NCBI RefSeq assembly: GCF_001649575.2
Contig: NC_051448.1
Span: 15,161,898-15,225,897, forward strand
Direction: 5' to 3'
Origin: Kryptolebias marmoratus
Taxonomy: Eukaryota > Chordata > Actinopteri > Cyprinodontiformes > Rivulidae
Length of the DNA stretch: 64,000 bases
Below, one piece after another: positions 12,615-25,384 of this stretch (the first letter of the stretch is position 1; the number at the start of each line of letters is the position of its first letter). The translations under genes were made by a program, and so were the position numbers. The notes below the pieces were generated by a model, which saw only the letters and a program-made list of their open reading frames with translations, was not told the DNA's origin and searched no databases.

Positions 12615-12830
12615 TGGATGAAATGTGACATCACCATTCAGACTGAGGTTGCTTGAAAAACACCGGATATGTATCCCATTTAGTACCACATATGAAAGTG
12701 ATCCCTGGGTTGGATTAAAAAAAAAAAAGGATTTGTCAAGTTCAGACTGTCAAAAATCAGATGTGGTCAAAAAAAAAAAAATCGATTTGGGCCACTTTTG
12801 CCTGCCATGTGAATATAGCCTTATCCATCT
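12615..12830 (+). mobile_element. MITE-like element fragment
   Basis: CAGATGTGGTCAAAA, then CGATTTGGGCCACTTTTGCC, then TGTGAATATAGCCTTA is a chain I know from fish MITEs (consensus ending '...TGTGAACGTAGCC'). Two A-runs inside. No coding content. Confidence 0.45.
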
Positions 12831-14026
12831 TCTAAGAACCTCCATCTTGCTCCTCGTGCTCCCCTCTTTCTACACTTTTTCGTTCTACTCCTGTGATCGT
12901 CACAGTGATGACAGAGTGATAAAAGGGGAGGTGTGGACTCTAGAGGGATAACAATGTGTGCAAATGTTTCCCAACAAACCCACTCCAATTTACTAATCCT
13001 CTCAATGCTGGTCTTAGATCAGCCTACTTGGTAAACCTAGTGGCCCAGATTCACTAAGATTGTGCTGCAGGTGTTATCTCCTCCATCTTTACTTTTTCAT
13101 TAGCTCCCTTAACCTGCTCTGTCTTAGCACCGTATTCACAGAGCAAACAGCGCTAATTATATGCTGGCGTTAACACGGCCATCAACTTCAGCAGGTGTTG
13201 GGCAATTTCTGCTTCTTTACTGCCAAGTTACTGCCGAAGCAAACTAACCTTTACACAAGCTAGAATGCAAACTCCTACAAAAAAACCTCTTCTTTGTATT
13301 AAAATAATCTATCCAGGTAAAAGTACAATTTTTATGAAGAAATAGTATTGTAAGGGTAAAAAAATACACCCGTAAAAGTAAAATATAATTTATTATAACA
13401 CCGCAAATTTCTTAAGAGCAGTACGTTTTCTATTGACAGAAAGCAACAAAGATGAGTCGACCTTTGGCACCGGAGAATTTTCAAGGCTCTGAGCAAAGAT
13501 AACGCCAGCCTTTGTTAAGAAAAATAGGCTCTTTTTAAAATCCTTTAAGACAGTGAAAGAACTCAGGGACCTCCTATATATTTATTACATGATTAAATTG
13601 AATGAGCATTCATGAAGAAAACAAAATGAAATAATTCTTAAATTAGAAAATTAGGTTTTACATAAAAAATGAGGCTCTCTGTAAAATCATCAGTTCACTG
13701 CTTAGCAAAAACAAGTCTGTTAAAAGAATCCAAACTTACAGTCCAAAACTATAGCTGTAAAGTTTAATAATCAAACATCTTAAACTTACGCAAATCTTAA
13801 ATAAACTCCACTTAGGCTCCACGAGGATGACTGTAGTAATTGACTTGTTTCAGTCCCCATATGTCATTGCCTCTTTAATATGAATTCCAGTGACAGGAGC
13901 ATAAGAAGCACACATTCTAATAAAATATTTGCTGATATCAGTAGTTTAAGGTAGCTCAGGTAAATCACAAAACAGCAATATTTTCCAGTTTCAAAAACTC
14001 AAAATTGAGAACATGTAACTCTGAGC
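12831..14026. other. Non-coding stretch; possible old repeat at 13040-13270
   Basis: 13040-13270 carries GGCCCAGATTCACTAAG and GCGCTAATTATATGC, loosely like a fish hAT-related repeat, but no ends can be shown. The rest is AT-rich with no recognisable feature. Confidence 0.45.
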
Positions 14027-14593
14027 TGTCAGGATTTGGCTTTTCGTTGAGTTTCCTTTAGTTTTTGGGGTTACTGGTTTTTTGTGTTTCCATTTTCTTT
14101 TTGGTTCATGTGTTCAGTTTGGGTTTATTGTTCCTCTTCTGTTTTTGGTTGTTCCTGTGTTTGGTTTTGTTGGTCGGGTTCTTTGTTCATATTCACTTGT
14201 CCTCAGCCAATCACCTGTTTTCCTGTCACACCCATCTACACCTGCACCAAGTTAGTAATCACTCACCTGTGCCCACTTCTCCTAATTACCTTCTGTCTTT
14301 AAAACCTGGTCTTCTCCTCCACTTACCTGCTGGTTCATTGTGTCACTCCCATGTGCTGTCTGGTTTTCCTCGTATTTCGCCATCTTGTGTTCTAGCAATC
14401 CTGCTTTGTAAATTTTGTTATTTAGTTTTAGTTGCTGCCTCATCAGCCTTTGTTTTCCTTTTTTGGTAATAAATTAGTTTTTTTTTTAATAAATGAGTCT
14501 GCATTCTGGGTACCTGTTCTTCAAACCCGATGGTAAAAAATCAACAACCCCAAAAACTAAAGGAAACTCAAAGGAAAAGCCCAAATCCTGACA
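14027..14593 (+). mobile_element. 567-bp element with ~46-bp terminal inverted repeats and LTR-like signals
   Basis: The left end (14027-14072) and right end (14546-14593) are inverted copies of about 46-48 bp, e.g. TGTCAGGATTTGGCTTTTC versus the complement of GAAAAGCCCAAATCCTGACA, with a few small differences. The element starts TG and ends CA, as LTRs do, and the flanks TGAGC and TGAAC differ by one base, compatible with a 5-bp duplication. Inside are CACACCCATCTACACCTGCA, a TATA-like CTTTAAAACC near 14298, and AATAAA near 14468 and 14490. The 134-codon frame in it (14065-14469) is low-complexity pyrimidine-rich. Long inverted repeats argue for a MITE/foldback element; the TG..CA and Pol II signals argue for a solo LTR. 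Confidence 0.8.
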
Positions 14594-15189
14594 TGAACAG
14601 ACTTTGGAAAAACTTTGCAAAGTCATGACAAAGCTGTGAAGGAAAAAAACTTAATATCACACCAGTGGGAGTCCTAATGTAATCTCAGCTTAATTGTTCC
14701 CAACCTAATCTTCATCTTCATCTTGATTTCAACCCCTCAACTCATCTGCGTGCATCTGTGGACATACGCGGAGACAGAAAGACATCCAGTAATTCCAGAA
14801 CAGTTGTCGCAGGGGCCACGTTTTACCAATATGAGTCTCTGACACATACCCTGACATAGTCACATCCCAGAATCAGTTTCTCGTTTTGCATAAACCAATA
14901 ATGTAATGGAGAGAAAGCAATTCCCTGATGAACACTGCTATGAATAATTCACATTAATACAGATGAAAAACATCCCAAGCTTTTAAATTTCCTCTAATCC
15001 AAGTCCATAAAGAAATGTAATGGCAGTCAATAAACATAATGTTGCAAATTTATTGTACAAACAAGATGAATCACTTGCATTTACATTGCTTGAATTTAAT
15101 TGGACTTGAGTCTGAGCTAGTTTAATTTTTGTTTTGATGGATTATGCTTGCTTAGGACTGTCGCCACACAGCAAGGTCTTCAATTCTTT
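14594..15189. other. Non-coding stretch, nothing recognised
   Basis: Balanced to AT-rich; no frames of interest, no repeats shared elsewhere in the window. Confidence 0.55.
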
Positions 15190-15490
15190 CCCTCCTTTAC
15201 AGAAACTTTTATGTAGATTTGTACATGTTTGCCCCACACCCGCATAGGTTTTCACCAGATATCTCGGTTTCTTTCCCCACACGTGTTTTTTTCTGGATGC
15301 CATGTTTTTTAAAAAAAAAATTTTTTTAATCTCCACACCTGCTTTTCTTTGGATGCTCCGGTTTTCATTCCCGACACCTACATAAGTTTTTCTCCAAGCA
15401 CTCCGTCTTTCTCCCTCACTCCAATAACATGCATATTAGGTTTACTGGTGGTTTGAAACTGACAATAGGCGAGCATGTTAGCTTGGATAT
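15190..15490 (+). mobile_element. L2-type LINE/SINE tail with internal tandem expansion
   Basis: Ends with AACATGCATATTAGGTTTAC followed by TGGTGGTTTGAAACTGACAA, matching the well-known fish L2/SINE tail ('aacatgcatgttaggttaattggtgactctaaattg'). Ahead of it, the usual single 'gttttctccgggtactccggtttcctcccac' word appears about four times (units starting near 15237, 15279, 15335 and 15376), each ending in CCCACAC/CTCCACAC/CCCGACAC-like bases. An A-run/T-run pair lies at 15310-15327. Confidence 0.65.
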
Positions 15491-18014
15491 ATTTCTTTTA
15501 TCTTCTGTCCCACTCGGCTGGTCCTTTAATCATTCGATTGAATGACCAAATTATAGCTAAGCTTGCCAAGCTGCTCAATAAACAAACTCTGCCGTCTTGT
15601 GAGCGGAGGTAGCTGCGGTCTGACATTTAACTTCCTTTGACGCCACAGGCATGAGGTGACCTTAACAAAAATAATGTTATCTGAGTTTGGAGGTCGTGTA
15701 AGTGTAGGGAATGCACATGTAGACAAAAATGTAGATAATTAGCTCAGTGTGGGCTTAAGTGAAGCTACTATCAGACATGCCTGACATGATGGAAGCCTCA
15801 GGTAGTGTGTAGTCAGCACTGTCAAGTTGTGGCTTTGTCTGATCCTAATAGGCTCTCCAAATTTACCAAAAAAAAACACATATGAGATTTAAAACGCAAC
15901 CATATAAGGCTGTTTATGAGCTGGTTATTAAAATAGATGTATTTCTCTAATGGAAAGCAGGGAGTGGAGATGATGCTTTAAAAAAGGAAGTTAAATTGCA
16001 CAGGTGTTACATATACACTTTGGTTTGCAAATACAAAGTTCAAACTGAATGGACGTCCGACTGAAAATGACTCCAATTCACTTTTGTTCTGTTTATTAAA
16101 CGGTTGGTCCAATCACTCAGATTTGTAAAAGAAATTTGGTTAAATTTGTTCAGTCTGACTGCACCGACAGCTTGGCAGGGATATCTCAGCTTGACTGGTA
16201 ATTGATACTTCAGGCACCTGAAAAACAGACTTTCTCTTTTGCATTAACATGAATGTTTTACCTGAATGAGGAAAACCCAGAGTTAGCCATTTGTAATGTC
16301 TGTATGGCTTTCAGAGATATAGACCCTATCTGCACTATGGATCTGTTTTAAACAAATATTTTTCATAATCTACATTTATTCTCCACAGAATCCGCTTCAT
16401 TTTTAGATAGCCAGAGACAGGTTGAAAAATTTCTGTAACTTGAAGCCAGGTTGGAGAAAATGTTATTTTTTTTCCTATTGCTATAGATTTATTAGGAACC
16501 CAGACTTTTTTTAAAATTTCAAATTTATAAATTTACATTTTGGTTTATTCTTTACAAAATATGTATCATCCTAGATGGGAACATCATTATTTTTTTTAAA
16601 ACAGCCTTTTGTTTCCACTGTTTTCAGATAGATCAGCTACTTCAGGACTAAAAGACTGCATCACTAAGCTTGTCTTTCTATCAAAAATAAAATCAATATT
16701 ACAGTTAAACAACACAAGTTATACTGCATGTCCTCATTTTGTCATGCCTTGGCTACGACATCAGTCTTTTTACTTACCCCATTAAAATATCCATAAAGTG
16801 ACTCCAGACAAATTGTAACTCATGATTCAGTGACCTTTTGTTAAACCACTCCATTAAACTGACTTTTATTGGAGCCTTTTCCGACCCCTGATTTTTTTAA
16901 ACTTCTATTTGTTTTATAAGACATTTCAATGTTACATATTTTATTAGTTATTTTATTCTGTTGGATGTCTTTCCCATCCTCATTGTATTTGTTGGCAATC
17001 CTCAATTAGATATTTTCTGTATATTTTTACTTTTTTAATCTTTTTCATACATTAAGGGGTTTAGTAAAGAGGCTATATTATATAAAACTTGGAATTATAA
17101 TACCAAATATAATGGGTTAATACTGCATGACAACATAAACAAAGCCAAAACAAGCTAGTAAAAATAAACAGCATATAGTAACATTAGTTACGTGCATTGT
17201 GTATATTCAAGCATCTTTAAAGAGACTTTATACACCAGTATGTGGCAGAGGAAAAAGAGTTGAGGACAATAAGTATATATTACACCAAAGGAAGCAATGC
17301 CTGATTTTTCAAATATTATATTTGCACAATTTTGCATGTTTAAACAAAGCACTACCTCTTTAGGACACCTTCTGAGAGAAAAAAGTTACCATTCCAGCAT
17401 AGATTCTTCTATCTGACTCTGAAGGAAACTGCTGGTGTTTGAGCCAAGTGGTTCTTAATTAGCTTGAACAGCTTAAACAAACAAACAAATATAAAATTAA
17501 AGGTTTGTTCTGGTTCAGGATATGAATATAGACATTTGCTGGCACCAGTGTTCCATGGTAGTTCTTGGCGTATTGTTTCCTGGAAGAATGCATGACATTC
17601 ATGTCTAGTTCAAAACAAAACAAAAAAAAAAACGCCACTCTAATCACGTTGCTGTTGTTCGAGGAGCAAAATGCTGTGATCTAAAACATCGTCTCAAACG
17701 TGACAAATTTGAGATGCAGACTGACTCAACACATTGGCCAGCTGATTTGCTTTTTTGTTCCATCCGTTCTGGTGTCGCAGATCAACAGTTGTATTCACAG
17801 CTTATAGCTTCTTTGCTTGCGGCTCTGGTGGATTCAACACAAAGGGAATACAAAGGCCGAATGTGGGATAAGGGTTGGCAGTTTATTGGCAGCATGGGTA
17901 AGATTATGATCAGCTATTTTGAAATACCAGTGATCTGCAAGACCTTCAATCATTAATTTGTAGGATAAAGGGTGTCTTTATAAATAAGAGTTGCCAAACC
18001 ACTGAATTCATGAA
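15491..18014. other. AT-rich non-coding stretch, no gene
   Basis: Short unlinked frames only. Very AT-rich between 16480 and 17340. Nothing recognised. Confidence 0.55.
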
Positions 18015-18340
18015 TAATGACAAATGTCTTGAATTGGGTTGGCTCTAAAAGTTAATGAATTTAAATGCTCAGTCAATGATTGCTTCATGAGATATATTGC
18101 CAGCAGACAAACAGGTGTGATACCAACAGATCATATTAAAGATTTAGGCAAAGATATTGCACAAGTATGGGGGATTTTGGGGATAATCCTCAGCCACTAC
18201 CACACCAAATTTAAACTTTAAATTGATAAAATTGGCAAAGTTCTAGCCATTTTTGTGTTTCCCTAGGTTAGTCTGCACTACAGACCAACACAGACACAGG
18301 CAAAAACACTATCGCCTCTTGCTTTTGGTGATAAAAATAG
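18015..18340 (-). repeat. Family A repeat copy (decayed)
   Basis: GGTTGGCTCTAAAAGTTAAT, CTTCATGAGATATATTGCC and CAGCCACTACCACACCAAAT occur in the family A order, ending near a GC-richer CTATCGCCTCTTGCTTTTGG terminus like that at 6125. Confidence 0.6.
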
Positions 18341-19270
18341 ATGTGTAGGTCTTTTAATTGTAATCACAATATCAACAATGAGTAACATTTTATGAGTTTA
18401 AACTATTAGCTCAAAATAAAATGCATCTTTAGTTTTCAGTCAACAGACTTTAAATAGAATTTGTACAATTTAGTACCAATTTAGCCTGCGCTGTCGTGTG
18501 TTTTTGTTGCAGGATAAAATTTGTTTGTGAGATAATGTAAAATGTCTTCGATATGTTGGGTTATATAATCAGGTCAGCTTTACTTTTTACAAACATAGCA
18601 TGCGCAGAAACGAAGATGCAGCAATTTATCTGTCCAGCCCGTTCAAAAGCGTCTTACTTTGACAAGCTGCCCTGCTGTACAGTGGGCCAATCCGGTGGGA
18701 CGCAGTGGAGGTCATATCTGGAAAGGGACAGTACATCAGCTGGACGCTAATCGGCTGACTCACCTTCACAATGCTCCCCTCTGAGATCGTCTGGGGGACC
18801 AGCGGCTGTGGAAAGGCAGAGAGAAATCAGACTGAGCGATTAGGTTAATGAAACAGGAAAATGGAGTTAAAGGACAGGGAAAGGTGGCTTTAAGGCAAAT
18901 AAGTTTAGAGGAGAGCTGAACCAATTGCTCTGACAGCTTCAGAGAACAGCGTTCAGATGCTGATTGGCAGAGAAGAAATGAGAGTCAGGATACACAGTCA
19001 GTAGGTGAAAGAAAGATGTTCAATGTCCTATTTTAACTGGTGGAAGGTTAATGAAAGCAGTGCTGTCACACAAAAGTTTTACAGCTGTCTGGCTTCCCCG
19101 ACTACCTGTTAGGTTAGTTAAAATATCCAATAAAGTCTACTTTTAAAGCTCCACTGAGCAGAAGTTATTGTAAAAACACCAGTGTGTTCCAAAGCCAGCA
19201 AAAATGTCAAGAATCGAATCTGGTTTTCTGATGTTGGATGTGACATAAGTCTGTACTGAATATTATGGTC
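18341..19270. other. Non-coding stretch, nothing recognised
   Basis: 18690-18960 is GC-balanced and repeat-free; no gene evidence. Confidence 0.55.
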
Positions 19271-19995
19271 TGTCGCCAAAGGTGAAGGCAGGGTGATAAT
19301 GTTTATGCCTACGTTTGTTTGTCTGCACCTTTGTTTCCTGAATATCTCATGGATCGCTGAACAAATTTTAATTGAAACCTTCAGAAAGTTCTCTTTGGTT
19401 TAACATCTGCAACTGATTACCTTTTGGAGTCGATCCGATTTAAGATGGCTGCATCACAAAGCAATCTTAGCAAATGTGAAAAGGCCTACAAGTCTGTCAG
19501 TTTTACAGATACTGACCAAAGATTTCCTGTGGACATATTTGAGAATCATCCCCAACTTTGAGCACAAGACATCTTTGTATAAAACCTTGGCATTAACTGT
19601 CGGAATCAGCCTTGTGTGTCTGTTAGCAAAATATCTAATGACCCACAAGACAAATTTTAATGAAACGCTCAGAAATTAATAGTTTGCTATACATCTACAA
19701 CTGATTAACTTTTGGAGTCAACCCAATGAATTAGCTTGATTAGCTCCACAGTTAATCAACACAAAAATGAACAAAACATTGAATTTTATAAATATTAAGC
19801 TAAATTTTGGTTTGGTAGTACAAAGCAGCAATTTACAACATACTCCAAGCACTTAAATATCATGCAATACATCACAATAATAATATAGTATACCAAAATT
19901 GTTATAAATCCATTATTCATCAACATAAGATGATCTTAGTCTAAAACTCTGGCATGAAACGTTGCATGAGATACGTATTCTTCCGAGAAACAGGT
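19271..19995 (+). repeat. Family A repeat, long copy
   Basis: Starts with GTCGCCAAAGGTGAAGGCAG, the GC-rich end, and continues through AATATCTCATGGATCGCTGA, a TTTTGGAGTCGATCCGATTT segment, TAAGATGGCTGCATCAC near 19441, then a second unit from about 19617 (TCTGTTAGCAAAATATCTAA) and a decayed end near 19990. The antisense frame 19454-19648 is a by-product of the repeat. Confidence 0.75.
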
Positions 19996-20089
19996 GTGAA
20001 ATTTAAAAAAACACAGATACACACTGGCATCATAAGTGATAAGCAATTAACATAACGTTTAAGAAAGCATGTAAAACAGGTTCAGTCAC
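19996..20089. other. Short spacer
   Basis: Nothing recognised. Confidence 0.5.
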
Positions 20090-20778
20090 TGTGATGGAGA
20101 CCAGGGGTTCCATCACTAAAGAAATAGGATTATTGATATTATGTTGTGTTTAATTGATTTACAGACCATATGTTTCTTGTTTCAGTTCTTTTATTCCAGT
20201 TGTGTTTTGGTGTTTGGTTGGGCATTCTTCCTGTACAGGGAGAATGTTGGTAAAAGCAAATGTTAATTTGTTTCTAGAACTTCTGTTGGTTTAATTGAGG
20301 TAAACAATTCTATTGTTTGAAATGAGCACTTACCTTTCCTGGTGTGTCTCCTCAGTAGGGTGGAGCAGCAAAGGGAGATGAATTCTCTAGGTGCTGCTTA
20401 AAAGGTCCTGGAGCATACCATGTAAATTAGGAGGGGTAATGCTCTGAGGAGTTATGTTAAATTAGATTTTATTTTTTTGATTGATCTTAGATTTGTTTGG
20501 TTGTAATGATGTGTATGTATGTAAATATTTATTGGTACCATTTAATGTTTTGGTGTTAGGTTTTGGTAAATAATGTTTCTTTTTTTTTTTTTGATTACCC
20601 CTTTTCTTGGTCTGTCCAGTGAAATTGTTCAGGGTATGAAAGCCAGCTTCTTGTTGGCACAGGGTGTGGTGTTGGTGCAAATGTGACCTGCAATATTTAA
20701 ATAAAATCCACTGCAGCCTCATTTGTTGTCATGCCTCCTTTAAACATTGAGCCTCCACTGGTCAAAGGGACAGTCACG
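20090..20778 (+). mobile_element. LTR-like segment
   Basis: Begins TGTGATGGAGACCAGGGG and ends GGACAGTCACG, compatible with a TGTGA..TCACA LTR whose last base is mutated. A polyadenylation-type AATAAA lies in TATTTAAATAAAATCCACTG near 20694, about 75 bases from the right end. No primer-binding site, no internal retroviral or gag/pol sequence, and no matching target duplication (flanks GTCAC and TATAA), so it would be a solo LTR or a different element. Confidence 0.35.
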
Positions 20779-23079
20779 TATAAAATCAGTATGACAAAAG
20801 AGGTCATGTTAAAAAGATATTTTGGCCATTTTGAATTGATGTCTGTCGTATGGTTAGTACCTTTTAAAGCATGACATCAGTTGTAAAGAACAGAACATGT
20901 AGAAAGAAGAAGTTCTCGCACAGGAGAAACAACTCCTGGCAGCTGAGTAAACTTTAGGACTGCTGAGATGCACTAAATGTCTTTAGTCTGATGTGGCTTT
21001 GGAAGGTTACATTTATTTGAATCCCAATCACACAATTAGCATTGGCAGCCATGTTGAATGTTCAATGTTCAGGATGTTGTATTGAGCAGTTGGGATGTAG
21101 GGCTTTAAGCCCTGCCTACTCCTCCTTTACACATAGTCAACTAATTACAATTAAATGCATTAGAAAAGTTTATAATCCGCAATACATCAGCCAGTTAAAG
21201 ATTATGTAAATTACCAGATGTTAACACATGGAAAAAACTATCTGAAGCGTATTTTTGTTTTTTATTCTCATTTGTTTGACCTAAACCTATACCGCAGCCA
21301 GCCTACAGGGGGCACTTGCTCCATTTTGGCTTCATCTGTGGTATATCCCTGTTTTGAGTTATTAATATATATTGGTTGTTTTGCTCCTTGAAGCATGTTG
21401 TAATGGCACCATGTAGAACAGCAACACAGGTGCATAACTACTACGTGGATCCAAATTCTTAATTAAGCAGAAATTTTAACAAGATTGTAGAGCTTTGTAG
21501 ATTGTAGATACCTTGTCCTCTACATGCACTTAGTGTTAGTATATTACTTAGTATTTTACAAAGCACTGTGTATGTAGTTCTTTAGTTTTAAATGTGTTGA
21601 ATTAGTATGAAAAACTGTTTAAAACCAGTTATACTTTGAACACTAAACAACCATCGTTGGGAACACTTTAAATGCCACCAGATGTGCTTCAAATTGGTTC
21701 AGAAGTGGCTCAACTCAACACCCCCACTTCAGCAATAATACACACCTGGAGCCGGATGAATATAATCAAACATGGACAAAGGCAGGAACGTGCGTAAAGC
21801 TGTGCATAATAATTCTCTGTCCTTGTGAAAATGTACACACACGCAAGTGAGAATAACTTCTTTTCCCATTGTTTGTCACAAATAGCTGAATTTATAATAT
21901 ATACTATAATATATATATTTATATATCCACTACATAATATATTATAACAATCACGGTTGTGGTAACTTTGGGTTCAGCCGTGAAGCGTTTTCTTCTCATT
22001 CCCAGTGAAACACCAGCTATAGGAGATCCATAGCTGGCTTGTATGGTGGTAAACAGCAAATGGTTGAAGTCTGCAAATGTATTCAGATCATTTATTATTC
22101 ATCTTTATTGCAGGTTTGCTCTTCTACCACGAGTACGAGCAAATATCTAGCAGTTAAATTCTCCATTTATATTCTAGGAACTCGGTGTGGTTTTCTTTCA
22201 ATAACACAAATATTCCCAGTCTCTTGCTCAGCTTGTACTTTTCTCTTTTTTTTCTTTTTGTTCATGGTGGATGAAAGCTTCCCACAAGGTGCCGAGAAAA
22301 GGACAAAGTTGTTTGGATTCTGTGTAGGTGATGAGTTGCGTTTGATTGCCAGTTCTGTCACCTTTGCTGCAGCCTTAGAGCATTGTTAAGATTGGGCCTG
22401 TCACTGTGCTGGTGCTGGAAAAACATTTATTTTACTGATATACTTCCTGCATTCCTCTACGTGGGCCAATTTTTCTAAAGCACTGGCCCCTTTGGATTAA
22501 ATTAGACACCGCAGGACATCGTAGGATTCACTTGTGAGGACAAACAAAGCTGTGTCTCCATTTTCCTCTCCATGCTAACAGGTTCTGCAGAGAAACAAAA
22601 CCTCTAAAACAATAATTATAATCTACCCCAGCGATTCTCTTGCGCTGTGACTCCCCCAAATGATGACTTTTAGATTATTTTTTTTAAAAAATCACTTTCA
22701 CAGTCAAACAATAATAGTATACATGTTTGTTTGAACAACAATTACAGAAAAAATATTTAATAGGAAAGAAAAAAGACCTGAGAACCTTGGCTTCTGATTG
22801 TAGAGACACTAGTTCATAAAATATTATCATATTATTGTACACTTGTTAGTTGTAGCAGTAGCTAGCTTAAAGTATTTATTTGGATAATAATATACATATA
22901 TATATTTACTTCTACTCACGTACGATTGTTTGCTTTAAGAGGTGTTTTTTTGTTTGTTTCTTAGGTTTAACTTTCCTTCCTAAGTATTTCAGGACAAAAT
23001 TCAATGTGGATATTCACCCATTTATGTCTTTAAATCCATAATGAAGGAAGTCAGTTTAATACCTGTAAAAGTTGTTGGG
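20779..23079. other. Non-coding stretch with AT-dinucleotide patch
   Basis: 21890-21950 is almost purely A/T with TATATA words. The 116-codon frame at 22039-22389 ends in no known domain. Nothing else recognised. Confidence 0.5.
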
Positions 23080-23423
23080 TGAGCAGAGCTCGGATGGGTC
23101 CAGGGTGTTGGGTTTTTCAGTCCTGCTGGTGCTGCTGTCAGACCTTTAGGTAAACCACTTCCTGTTGACTCGAGACCTGAGCTGTTATAGCCTTTGGTTT
23201 CGTTATAGTTCTTGGTTAAATCTCCTTGTTCTGTTTTTCACGGTTTTGCATTTTGTCATTCTGTGCTGGGTTCTGGGAGGATCTCTGATTTTGGTTTTTC
23301 TTTACTTGACCTGTTCCTTGTTTCGTAACAAGTTTTACTGTCATCTCCCACTTGATCCTAATTTGAAACTCATCACACCTGCATTGCAGCTAGTCTTTGT
23401 GTCTCTCAACAGGTATCCCCTGT
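23080..23423 (+). mobile_element. Pyrimidine-rich promoter-like repeat, probable
   Basis: Same style as 8255 and 14027: T-rich with GTTTCGTTATAGTTCTTGG and CATCACACCTGCATTGCAGC. Ends not found. Confidence 0.25.
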
Positions 23424-23465
23424 CTGTTAGGAAAATATCTTATAAACCATGTGAGGTATCCTCCA
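23424..23465 (+). repeat. Short family A fragment
   Basis: GTCTGTTAGGAAAATATCTT followed by ATAAACCATG matches the start of a family A unit (GTCTGTTAGCAAAATATCTC, then ATGAACCA). Only about 40 bases match. Confidence 0.4.
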
Positions 23466-25384
23466 GAAAGAGACAAAAAGGAAGCAGACAACAAGTTTAA
23501 GGCAGAGAACCCCGTGAACACTTGTATCAGTGAAAATAATTTGGCTTTAAAATGTGATAAAGACATGTAATCAAATCTTACCCTCCATTCCACGTACGCA
23601 AATGCTTCAAACTACTTCACCTAATAAACAGATAAAGTCTATACGGTTTGGAGGCCATTTGCTTTGAAATGTCAATCATGTCTGAATTCTATACCTAATA
23701 ACTGAACACCAAGTCTGTCATAATGTTTTACTATGTGATAAAGTTGACTTATCACTGATGACATCATAAAATGACATCGTTCCGCAGATAATGTATTCAT
23801 CAGTGTGTATTCTCTTCACAGCTACACATGATGTTGAGTGTGTGGAAGATCATCATTAATGTTTCAGCTCCTGTGAAACAGATTCAAGCTGCTGTTTAAA
23901 CCACACTACAGACTCAGGACAGCTCCAGTTTTAGCACATGGCCTCCCCTCCCCCCAAACAGGAAGTAAGAAAGTGTTTCCCAGCAGAACTCACAGCTGAA
24001 ACATTAGTTCATTATCATATTGACCTCACATGAGCAATAATGCACTTTCTTGACTGTAATTTCAGGGATTAGGCAGAATGTTGCAGTCTAAAAACCTATT
24101 ATTAGCAGTAATAATGGTATTTTTTTGTTTAATTTCAACTTGACCTAACAATTTTTTTTTCTGATTGCTGCCCCATGACATCAGCCTCCACGGGGGAAAC
24201 ATTTGGTTTAGATAAATAATTCAGCGCTTCTCCCACTCACAAATGCAGGATGACTTTTCGCGAAATGTAAAACATTGAGAGAGGAAAAAAAATATGCAAC
24301 ACTGTACCAAACATTTATCTTGTAGCTAAAAAGTAGGTGTCATGAATAGTAAAATCTGGCCTGAAATGCAAGCAAGTACACAGCTACAGGCAGGCAGGTA
24401 ACAGAAAAATATCCAATAAACTTGAAGCACTCTGGCAGAAATAAGCGAGATACAAGAATCTATGTTGTGTTTTCATTGTTTTAACTGTGGCAAAAATGTC
24501 TTCTTCTTTTTGAGCAACTGCAAGTGGGAAAAAAAAAACACTTGGCCTACTTGTTATTTTCAGTCTCAGAAGCTTCTGTCTAAATCGAACGAGCAGCCCA
24601 ACCAATGCAGCCATAATATACAGTTACCTGAACGTTTGTAGACATGCTTCTGTGACCACTGGCTCCCAAATCTTTCATGAAGTTGTAAAAATTGTTGTTA
24701 ATAATAAACAAGCAACAGGCAAATTCTTTATTCTGCTAGCACAAAACGTCATTGCATGTGTTTGAGGTCTTAAACCAATGAGTTTGGGGTGTTTTTTGTC
24801 TTTTTGTTTTACGTCAAGGGGAGAGCACAAATGGCTTCAACAGCTCCAACACTGACACCACGGAGGTGTAATGATTTTCTCATTACAGTGACACCTGTCA
24901 GGGGGCTCGGTATGAAAGTGAGTTAGTTGGTAAAACTGAAGTATTAAAAGCAGGGAAAGATAAATTGTAAGGAACTAAGTGGCTTTCACAAGACATAGGT
25001 GTTATCGTTAGTCATTTTGAAGCTGGTTTTCACTTTAATTTCTGATTTGGTAACATTTCGTTTGCCAATCACATTGTTAGGTTAGTTTAAAGATTTTTTT
25101 TTTTGGCCCATTTCATTGGTTGGTCTCCAACAACTGCACTTTAGGTATTTCACCTTTTTTTTTTTTTTGCCCCGCTGGTATTGTGGTTGTTCGTAGTTCT
25201 TAAAGCTATATTTATTGGGTGGTTTTTACTCAATATTATGGACTCTTGTGTGAAGTAAGGCGATGTGATCCAAACATAAATGTACGCCGATTGGCCGGGC
25301 ACATTGTTTGCTCTTCCAGCATGAGCATCTGCATTATTAAAACTGCATTAGTGTTGCCAAAATACATTCCCTGTTGGAATAGTT
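23466..25384. other. Non-coding stretch, nothing recognised
   Basis: T-runs near 24125, 24155, 25095 and 25155. No gene, no shared repeat. Confidence 0.55.

Noticed and set aside
14065..14469. 134-codon hydrophobic frame
   Set aside because: Lies inside the inverted-repeat element and is low-complexity T/C-rich sequence.
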